Source: an uncultured Actinomycetes bacterium (lineage in GTDB: Bacteria; Actinomycetota; Thermoleophilia; Solirubrobacterales; Solirubrobacteraceae). From it: 7,122 nucleotides of DNA. Every line of letters begins with the position of its first letter. Position 1 is the stretch's first letter. The notes under the pieces were generated by a model. That model made no database searches. It worked only from the letters and a program-made list of their open reading frames with translations, and was not told the origin of the DNA. The position numbers and the translations under genes are program-made. Positions 1 through 5,635 of the stretch are shown piece after piece. The DNA is taken from assembly GCA_937888775.1 (NCBI GenBank), contig CALAQT010000364.1, positions 1 through 7,122 of the forward strand, given 5' to 3'.

Positions 1-508
1 GCCGTCGGGATCTGCGGTCCCCCGCCGACCCGCGCGTCAGTGTCTCGGAGGACGATCAGCGGCCGTCCGCCGGTGGGCTCAGCCGACTCCTGCTTCAACG
101 GGCGAAATACAGACGATTTGGTCCCGGCTCTCGCTCGTGAGCAGGACCAGCACCGTCGGTCGACCCGCATCCCGCCCCTGCTTTGCCGCAAGGCGGTAGT
201 GATCGCTGGCGCGCCCGTCAGCGCCGCTCCGGACGAGACGAAGACGTGAGACAGCCGTCCGCAAGGCGCTGTCATTCGACCGACGTTCTACAGCTGCGGG
301 CGAGGGGGTTCCAACCGACACCCGTCGCCGCCGCCGACCGCGCGCTCGTCGACAGGCGACAAATGCCGATCGATTGCCCACAAGCCCCGGGCCTCCCCCT
401 GTCCGACGAGGCCAGCGCTGGCCGCTCGTCGCGCCTTACTTGGCGGTTGGTGCCACGTTCCTTAACGGCACCACCGTCGGCTCGCCCGCGCGTACAGTCC
501 ATCTCGCT
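1..508. other. Gene-poor region upstream of tcmP
   Basis: I see no supportable gene in these 508 bases. Open frames on both strands are arginine-rich, show no family motif, and overlap one another in the manner of GC-rich shadow frames. The best leftward frame (381-79, 100 codons) has no recognisable domain and lacks a convincing ribosome binding site. Near the right end, TACAGT at 493-498 fits the loose actinobacterial -10 pattern TANNNT and lies 10 bases before the chosen tcmP ATG, which would give a very short leader. No good -35 is visible, so this is only a weak promoter candidate. I cannot exclude a decayed gene remnant here. Confidence 0.4.
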
Positions 509-1447
509 ATGGGACAGGCGAGGTATCGAACTGCTTCGGACGGGCACTCCGCGCGACTCGCGCCGAGTTGGACGGAGGAGAAGTTGGCGATCCTGGCGTG
601 CTACCTACACGGGTTCGCGCTCGCGTGTAAGCGCCACCCGAGCGGCTGGTACGCGCTCGACCTATTCGCCGGGGTTGGCCTCAATTTCTCGGAGACGACT
701 GGCGCGGAGATCCGCGGTTCGCCGTTGGTCGTCCTCGCGGCCGGTCCGCCGCTCGCGCGCACGGTGGTGTTGTGCGAGCGCAGCGCTCGCGCGCTGCCCG
801 GTCTGACGGCCCGCGTCACACCCTACGGTGATCGCGCGCGCGTGTTCGCCAGGGACGCCAACAGCGAGATTGCAGACATGCTCGCGCTCGTGCCACGCGA
901 CGCGCCAGCCTTCGCGTTCCTTGACCCGGAGGGCTCAGAACTCGCCTGGACGACCGTCAACGCGATCGCCGGACACAAGCCTAAGCCGCAGCGGAGGGTT
1001 GAGCAGCTGATCCTGCTCCCGACCGACATGGGCTTCGTGCGGACGCTGCCGCTTGAAAAGCACCTCAGCGAGACAGCGGCGGCGAAGATCACCGCGATGT
1101 ACGGGCACGACCGCTGGCGAGCGATCTACGACCGCAGGCGAGCCGGTGCGATCAACCCCGAGGCCGCTCGCACCGAGTACGTCCAGCTCTACGCCCAGGG
1201 CCTGCGGGAGCTGGGCTACGAGCACGTCCAAGAGCGTCAGATCACCAAGGAGGGCGCGGGCGGTCGCGCGGGCTCGCCGATGTACTTCCTGATCCACGCC
1301 TCAGACCACGACGCCGGCGAGCGGATCATGGGCCACTGCTTCGACAAGAAGCACATCCGCCCCGGCGAGCAGCTCGGGCAGGAAGGCCTCTTCCACGTAC
1401 CCGTCGCACCGCGCCAAAGGCGCGTGTCACGCGCCGATCAGGAGTGA
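509..1447 (+). CDS. tcmP: Three-Cys-motif partner protein TcmP (methyltransferase-like)
   Basis: This encodes a 312-residue protein recognisable as a TcmP-family protein, the partner of Gp37/Gp68 three-cysteine proteins. Seen in the sequence: WTEEKLAIL near residue 21; a Rossmann-type SAM-binding motif I, YALDLFAGVGLN, at 48-59; SETTGAEIRGSPLV just after it; VLCE at 87-90 with an acidic residue where strand 2 would end; and FLDPEG at 137-142 in the position of a methyltransferase motif IV. The family has a methyltransferase-like fold, but substrate and reaction are not established, so SAM-dependent activity is inference. The frame opens upstream to a TTG at 374, but those 45 residues look like non-coding translation; ATG 509 sits just before the conserved region. 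No clear Shine-Dalgarno precedes it, so the mRNA may be near-leaderless. The last 21 bases overlap, tail to tail, the three-Cys gene that should be its functional partner. Confidence 0.88.
   Translation: MGQARYRTASDGHSARLAPSWTEEKLAILACYLHGFALACKRHPSGWYALDLFAGVGLNFSETTGAEIRGSPLVVLAAGPPLARTVVLCERSARALPGLTARVTPYGDRARVFARDANSEIADMLALVPRDAPAFAFLDPEGSELAWTTVNAIAGHKPKPQRRVEQLILLPTDMGFVRTLPLEKHLSETAAAKITAMYGHDRWRAIYDRRRAGAINPEAARTEYVQLYAQGLRELGYEHVQERQITKEGAGGRAGSPMYFLIHASDHDAGERIMGHCFDKKHIRPGEQLGQEGLFHVPVAPRQRRVSRADQE
1410..1435. terminator. Three-arm inverted repeat, possible bidirectional terminator
   Basis: Three complementary arms follow each other: CGCGCC (1410-1415), AAA, GGCGCG (1419-1424), TGTCA, then CGCGCC (1430-1435). 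The middle arm can pair with either neighbour. The first pairing gives a 6-bp stem with a 3-base loop. The second belongs to the near-perfect palindrome GGCGCGTGTCACGCGCC (1419-1435), which can fold as a 7-bp stem with a 3-base loop. The structure spans the stop codon of the leftward three-Cys gene (1429-1427) and lies within the last codons of tcmP. No U-tract follows on either strand, so it is not a classical intrinsic terminator. Terminator or attenuator function is inferred from its position between convergent genes. Confidence 0.4.
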
Positions 1448-2173
1448 CTGCGGCGCGCGCGGTTGTGGCGTTGGCATCTGATCCCACGTGCGGCCATCGA
1501 GCAGCCGGCCGCCGGTCTTCGAGCGTGCGCCGCCCCACTGCTTGAAGAAGTACGCGACCTGCTCCTGCGCGCAGCGATCGCGCAGCGCCTGCAGCCACTG
1601 CGTTCTGACCGGCCGGTGGCCGGGCCCGGACTCGCCGCCGGCGATCAGCCAGTCGATCCCTGACAGATCCAGCCCGTCGAGCGGCCCGAGCAGCGGCTCG
1701 GCCGAGATGAACCGCACGGCTGCGGGTACCCGACGCAAATAGTCGGCGCGTTTCGCAAACCGGCGGTTCTCGATGCTCACGCCCATCCACACGTTTGCCG
1801 GCCAGGGCAGCGTCGGCGCGAGCGCAGCCAGGCGCTGATGGCGTTTGGTGAGGATCTGGAACGTGTGATGCTCGGCGGTAACCATCACGTCGAAGATCGC
1901 GCGTAGGAAGCCCTCGGGGATGTCCTCGTGGAAGAGGTCGCTCATCGAGTTCACGAAGATCATCCGTGGCCGTCGCCACCGCAACGGCTGCTCCAGCCTG
2001 CCCGGCCACAACCGTAGGTCGAAACCCTGCTCGTAAGGATGGCTGGGGATCCCGCGCCAACGCTCGGCGAACGTCTCCGCGTAGCAGTGCGCGCAGCCCG
2101 GCGAGACCTTCGAGCAGCCCGTCACCGGATTCCACGTCGCCTCGGTCCACTCGATTGCGCTGCGATCAGCCAT
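1427..2173 (-). CDS. Phage Gp37/Gp68 family three-Cys protein (radical-SAM-like)
   Basis: This encodes a 248-residue protein of the Gp37/Gp68 (DUF5131-type) family. The N-terminus, ADRSAIEWTEATWNPVTGC, is the family signature. The three cysteines follow as C20-x6-C27-x2-C30 in GCSKVSPGCAHCYAE, a spacing suited to an iron-sulfur cluster but different from the usual radical-SAM CxxxCxxC. Other family landmarks are visible: FVNSMSDLFHEDIP (about 94-107), FQILTKR (about 126-132), VWMGVSIEN (about 148-156), FISAEPLLGP (about 174-183), LIAGGESGPGHRP (about 195-207) and YFFKQWGG (about 228-235). Length fits a complete family member. ATG 2173 is preceded by GGGTGA six bases upstream, a good Shine-Dalgarno match. 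The family is known from phages and bacteria and is thought to be related to radical-SAM enzymes; its substrate is not established. The usual partner, TcmP, is present but convergent, so the two genes cannot share one transcript here. Confidence 0.93.
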   Translation of the reverse strand: MADRSAIEWTEATWNPVTGCSKVSPGCAHCYAETFAERWRGIPSHPYEQGFDLRLWPGRLEQPLRWRRPRMIFVNSMSDLFHEDIPEGFLRAIFDVMVTAEHHTFQILTKRHQRLAALAPTLPWPANVWMGVSIENRRFAKRADYLRRVPAAVRFISAEPLLGPLDGLDLSGIDWLIAGGESGPGHRPVRTQWLQALRDRCAQEQVAYFFKQWGGARSKTGGRLLDGRTWDQMPTPQPRAPQSLLIGA

Positions 2174-2262
2174 CGACGCTCACCCTATCGACGCATGCTC
2201 GCGCCACATCGTCCCGGTCGCACCGGACACGCACCGGCCGACCCTGTCCGGCGATGACGCCG

Positions 2263-2291
2263 GCGACACTCGGGCCGCGCCGGCGTATGAG
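2263..2291 (+). promoter_or_regulatory. Candidate promoter of the HARE-HTH gene
   Basis: GCGACA (2263-2268) matches TTGACA at four of six positions. It is followed after exactly 17 bases by TATGAG (2286-2291), which matches TATAAT at four of six. Transcription would begin near 2298, at the edge of the C8 tract, leaving a leader of about 55 bases before the ATG at 2353. The support is motif resemblance plus spacing only. Confidence 0.3.
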
Positions 2292-2331
2292 CTCAAATCG
2301 CCCCCCCCGCTCTGCTCAAACTGGGGGTTGG

Positions 2332-2337
2332 GGAGGA
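2332..2337 (+). promoter_or_regulatory. Shine-Dalgarno GGAGGA with unusually long spacing
   Basis: GGAGGA is a strong anti-SD match, but it ends 15 bases before the ATG at 2353, longer than the usual 5-10. No in-frame ATG, GTG or TTG lies between them, and the HARE-HTH domain begins right at that ATG, so the start is kept. The motif lies at the end of a G-rich run that could pair with the upstream C8 tract. Confidence 0.4.
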
Positions 2338-2352
2338 ATACGCTACGCAGCG

Positions 2353-2691
2353 ATGACGTTCCTAGAAGCCGCGGAGACTGTGCTGCGCACCGCGAAGAAG
2401 CCGCTAACGGTGCGCGAGAATACCGACATCGCTCTTCGTCGGGGGCTCCTTGAAACGCGAGGAAAGACCCCGGAGGCATCGATGAGCGCAGCCCTGTATC
2501 GCACGCCCGACGACGGCCCGATCCGGCGAGAATTCTCCCCGGGCCCGCAGCGAGCAAAAAGGGGGTCGGTACGGTGGAGCTACGTCAAGAAAGCCACTGG
2601 AGGCTCGGCCATCACGTCGCCGAGTTCTGACGCACCCGTGCTTCGCAGACGTCAGGCGACCCAGCGGGCGTCGGCGAGCTCGTCGCGGTAG
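2353..2691 (+). CDS. Small HARE-HTH domain (winged-helix) protein
   Basis: This encodes a 112-residue protein. Residues 1-78 match the pattern of the HARE-HTH domain (HB1, ASXL, restriction endonuclease helix-turn-helix): MTFLEAAETVLRTAKKPLTV at the start, then ENTDIALRRGLLETRGKTPE (22-41), SMSAALYR (43-50) and a wing-like end near RWSYVK (74-79). This domain is a winged helix found in RNA polymerase delta subunits, chromatin proteins and restriction enzymes, and has been proposed to recognise DNA in modification-linked systems. No catalytic domain follows; residues 80-112 are low-complexity, rich in Ser, Ala and Arg, and look unstructured. The final 40 bases overlap the convergent gene on the other strand, so this tail may be a read-through extension. 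The protein could be a stand-alone DNA-binding factor, a local regulator, or the remnant of a larger restriction protein. Confidence 0.78.
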   Translation: MTFLEAAETVLRTAKKPLTVRENTDIALRRGLLETRGKTPEASMSAALYRTPDDGPIRREFSPGPQRAKRGSVRWSYVKKATGGSAITSPSSDAPVLRRRQATQRASASSSR

Positions 2692-3035
2692 GTGCCGGTC
2701 GCCAGGTAGGTCCGTAACCGGCGTTCGCCGGCGAGCGGGCGCACCTTGGCGGTTGCCTCGCCGGGCGTCTTGGCTTCGGTCGCGAACACTTCGCGGTAGC
2801 CGGGCTCGTCGGGGGCGCGGTCGGGGTCGGTGGCGAACACGAGGTAGCCGCGGCGGGCGGCTCGGGACTCGTTCGCCTTCTCGAGGCGCGCGCGCTCCTC
2901 GTCGAGCTCTTGGGCCCAGGCGGAGAGGTCGATCTGGGTGCCTTGGTCTGAAGTCATCGAGCGTGCCACGATCGCGTCCATTTTGACGATACGGCCAGAC
3001 GGCCTGGATCTCGCCCGCGGGCTTCGCTCATTCAA
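2652..3035 (-). CDS. Unrecognised small protein, third gene of the mod-res operon
   Basis: I do not recognise this family. The frame encodes up to 127 residues. It contains a charged helix that may form a short coiled coil (SAWAQELDEERARLEKANES, 38-57), then a compact-looking part with GYLVFATDPD (63-72) and GYREVFATEAKTPGEATAKV (79-98), ending in LRTYLATGTYRDELADARWV. It has no signal peptide, membrane segment or cysteine, so it is probably cytosolic. The TTG start at 3035 overlaps the res stop codon (TTGA), which parallels the mod-res junction and supports coupling. However, the first 18 residues are arginine-rich, and ATG 2981 or ATG 2957 are plausible alternatives; none has a strong Shine-Dalgarno. 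Its position suggests an accessory or regulatory role with the restriction enzymes, which is inference. Confidence 0.6.
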   Translation of the reverse strand: MNERSPRARSRPSGRIVKMDAIVARSMTSDQGTQIDLSAWAQELDEERARLEKANESRAARRGYLVFATDPDRAPDEPGYREVFATEAKTPGEATAKVRPLAGERRLRTYLATGTYRDELADARWVA

Positions 3036-5635
3036 CTACCCGTCCCGCTCGCATCCAAGAACCGGCGCAGGGCCTCGACGCTGTCGCCGTTAAAACTGTC
3101 GAAGAGCTTCTGGGGGACCTTCTCGTAGGCCCAGTCGCGGCCGGAGAGGCGTGCGGCGTCTTTGCACCAGCGGCGGGCGCGGCGATCCTTCAGGGCGACG
3201 TCGAGGTCCTCCTGTCCCTTGGTCTCGACGATCAGGCAGGTGTCGTCGGCGAGCCGGAGGACGAAGTCGGGGTAGTAGTAGCGCAGTGCGCCGGCGTTGG
3301 AGATGTACTCCAGCGCGAACCGGCTGTTCATCGTGAGCTTCGCCCATGCGGTGACGTCGGTGGCGCGATCTAGGAACTCCGCGAACCTCGACTCCAGCGA
3401 GCTGTCTACGGGCGTCAGGTTGAAGATCGTGCGCTCGCCGTCGACCGTCTTGCGCGACCAGGGGAATGGTGGGGTGTCCGATACGCGCAGCGCGTTCTCC
3501 TCGATCGTGGGCTCGCGCTCGATGATGGACAGCGCGCGGATCGCGTCGCGGAACGCGCCGACGACGAGCGCCTGGGCGTCGTTCTCGGCCAGCCGGCGCA
3601 GGATGACCTTGTCCTCGAGCTCCACCGGGCGCTCGAACACGCGCTGCTTGAGGTAGTCGCGCACCATCGGAGCGAGCGTCGCGAAGGCGCCGGAGAGCCG
3701 GTCGACGCCGCCGGCCTTGGCGACGCTGTGCGTGTAGTAGGTGATCACGCCGGACGGGTCCTCGGCGTATGGGACGTGGAACTCGTACTCCTCGATCACG
3801 CCCTTGTCGATCAGATGCAAACCGCGGTACTGAACGTACTCATCGGGCTGAACGTCAGGCACCGACAGCTTTGACTTGGGGTCCGGGACATCGCTGGGGT
3901 GCAGCTGGCTCAGCGCGCTGTCGGAGCGGGCGAGAGCGCGTGTGAGCTGGGGGATGACGATGTCGTAGCGGCGCTTGGTCTCGTCGGGGAAGATCGTGAC
4001 CGCGCCGGGTTCGATCTTGTCCGCGTCCTCCTTCTCGACGATCAGTCCGCCGTCGAGCTCCTTGCTCCAGAGGTTGCGGAACGCCTCGTGCTCGATCACG
4101 ACGACGCGCTCGTCGAAGCCTGAGCCGGGCGGCGTCATCCGGCGCAGGCCGCGGCCGAGCGCCTGCTCGGGAAGGATCTTGTTGGCCGCGCTGAGCGGAC
4201 GGAGCGTGACGATCACGCACACGTTCCGTACGTCCCACCCCTCGCGGAGCATGAGGACGCTCACGATGCATCGGATGCGGCTGTCGTCCTGGTCAACTTC
4301 CCGGGCGGCACGGCGGGCGAGGTCCAGGTCGTCCTTAGTGATGTCGCCCGAGCGGTTGGTGTGAATGACCAGGAGCTGATCGCCGGCGAAGTCGGGAAGC
4401 CGGCGCAGGTAGTCGCCGGCCTCGTCGGCGGCGAGCGTGTTCTCGCACATCACGAACAGCACCGGCCGCTTGCCTGACGGCGAGAGCGTGTCGTGGAATA
4501 CGCGCCAGCGGCCGACGGCGACGTCGAGCCATTGACGGTTTCGCTGGAAGGTTGTGTCGCCGAGCTCGACCTTCGCGCCGGAGACCTCGCCGATGACGGG
4601 CGTCTTGACGATCCCGTCGGCGACGGCTTGCGCGAGCGGGTAGTCGACCACGACGTGGCGAAAGACGCCGCCCTTCTCGTACTTGGGGGTCGCCGAGTAG
4701 TCGAGCTGTGAGACGACGCCGGCGTCGGGGTCGTCGGGCGTTCGGCGGCGCAGCTCATCGTGGAGGCGCTCGATCGTCTGATTCCACTTCAGCTTCTCAT
4801 CGTGCACATGATGAGCCTCATCGTTGACGACCATGACCCGCCGACGGTTGGCGATCCGATCGAACAGCTCCTCGGCGGACGACGACTCGACGTCGCGATT
4901 GACCCGGGGGCCCAGCATGGCCTCCACCGGGTTGGGGGCGCTGTTTGCCTTGCTTTTCGCAGCAGGCGGCTCGTAGAGACGGTGGATGTTCGTGAGATAG
5001 AGGACGCCGCGGGCCGTCACCGGGGCGGAGTCGTCCTGGAGCAGCACGGTGAGGTCGAAGTCGTGCGCCCACTCCGGCGGGACGAGCGGATCGCGCCGGA
5101 ACGTCGCGGCGTCGCCGAAGTCGGTTTTCAGCCGCTCGAACACGATGATGTTCGGTGCGACGACGAGGAATGACGTCGTCATCGGCGAGTCGGTCTCGTA
5201 GAGCGCGTGAAAATAGGACCAGACGATGCACAGGCTCATCGCCATCGTCTTGCCGGAGCCCGTCGCCATCTTCATCGCCAGGCGCTGGCGCTTTGGCTCG
5301 CCGGGCTGGATCGTCATCCCGTGCTCGGCGTACTCGAGCAGATCCTTCAGGCCACGGACGGGCTCGATCTCCGTCAGGTAGATGAAGGTCTCGATGGCCT
5401 CGCGCTGGCAGAAGTAGAAGCGAAACGGGCGACCGTCGTCGAAGCGGTGCTCGTCAGCGAACCAGAACGCGAGCAGCCGTCGCGACGTCGCCGACGCGCC
5501 GGGATAGCCCTGCGCGCGCCAAGCGTCAACCCGAGCCCGCACTCCGTTGACCGCGTACGTGCCCTCGCTGGGCTTGCGCCTCTCTGGGACCTCGTACGGA
5601 TCGCCAACCGTTGATGGCACCGCTGCGCCGCTCAC
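3032..5635 (-). CDS. res: Type III-like restriction endonuclease Res subunit (DEAD/DEAH helicase-nuclease)
   Basis: This 867-residue ATP-dependent DNA translocase and nuclease would cut DNA lacking the cognate methylation, normally in complex with Mod. Superfamily 2 helicase motifs are intact and in order: Walker A ATGSGKT (124-130), DEAH (272-275), SAT in LDYSATP (314-316), LREGWDVRN (463-471) and the arginine-finger motif QALGRGLRR (491-499). The C-terminus holds a PD-(D/E)xK nuclease: YPDF (PD at 789-790), then IVETKG (E804, K806). Length suits the family. The frame runs open to 5851, but those 72 extra codons lie antiframe within mod and read as arginine-rich shadow. GTG 5635 overlaps the mod stop (GTGA) and has GAGGT about nine bases upstream, so it is the better start. 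Expression is probably coupled to mod. Nothing in the protein suggests inactivation. Confidence 0.94.
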   Translation of the reverse strand: MSGAAVPSTVGDPYEVPERRKPSEGTYAVNGVRARVDAWRAQGYPGASATSRRLLAFWFADEHRFDDGRPFRFYFCQREAIETFIYLTEIEPVRGLKDLLEYAEHGMTIQPGEPKRQRLAMKMATGSGKTMAMSLCIVWSYFHALYETDSPMTTSFLVVAPNIIVFERLKTDFGDAATFRRDPLVPPEWAHDFDLTVLLQDDSAPVTARGVLYLTNIHRLYEPPAAKSKANSAPNPVEAMLGPRVNRDVESSSAEELFDRIANRRRVMVVNDEAHHVHDEKLKWNQTIERLHDELRRRTPDDPDAGVVSQLDYSATPKYEKGGVFRHVVVDYPLAQAVADGIVKTPVIGEVSGAKVELGDTTFQRNRQWLDVAVGRWRVFHDTLSPSGKRPVLFVMCENTLAADEAGDYLRRLPDFAGDQLLVIHTNRSGDITKDDLDLARRAAREVDQDDSRIRCIVSVLMLREGWDVRNVCVIVTLRPLSAANKILPEQALGRGLRRMTPPGSGFDERVVVIEHEAFRNLWSKELDGGLIVEKEDADKIEPGAVTIFPDETKRRYDIVIPQLTRALARSDSALSQLHPSDVPDPKSKLSVPDVQPDEYVQYRGLHLIDKGVIEEYEFHVPYAEDPSGVITYYTHSVAKAGGVDRLSGAFATLAPMVRDYLKQRVFERPVELEDKVILRRLAENDAQALVVGAFRDAIRALSIIEREPTIEENALRVSDTPPFPWSRKTVDGERTIFNLTPVDSSLESRFAEFLDRATDVTAWAKLTMNSRFALEYISNAGALRYYYPDFVLRLADDTCLIVETKGQEDLDVALKDRRARRWCKDAARLSGRDWAYEKVPQKLFDSFNGDSVEALRRFLDASGTGS

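Larger units (their letters stand above)
2174..2352. promoter_or_regulatory. Divergent intergenic region with short repeats and a C8 tract
   Basis: This 179-bp gap separates two divergent starts and should hold promoters for both. Visible elements are: a direct repeat GCACCGG at 2220-2226 and 2231-2237, offset by 11 bases (about one helical turn); an inverted repeat CCGGACA (2223-2229) and TGTCCGG (2245-2251) that overlaps it; the palindrome CGCCGGCG at 2258-2265; a homopolymer of eight C at 2301-2308; and a G-rich stretch at 2323-2333. The repeats could be an operator, but all are short and the background is GC-rich, so some may be chance. Confidence 0.45.

Noticed and set aside
79..381. Leftward 100-codon frame in the left edge region
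   Set aside because: No recognisable domain, no convincing ribosome binding site, arginine-rich N-terminus; it could be a remnant but is not supported.
374..508. Longer tcmP start at TTG 374
   Set aside because: The 45 extra residues are Pro/Arg/Ser-rich with no conserved look, and the recognisable family sequence begins shortly after ATG 509.
1326..2150. Leftward 274-codon frame overlapping the three-Cys gene
   Set aside because: It is an alternative frame of the same strand as a clear Gp37/Gp68 protein and is rich in Arg/Ala with no motif.
1966..2352. Upstream extension of the HARE-HTH frame by 129 codons
   Set aside because: The extension is antisense to the start of the three-Cys gene and crosses the intergenic region; the domain begins exactly at the internal ATG 2353.
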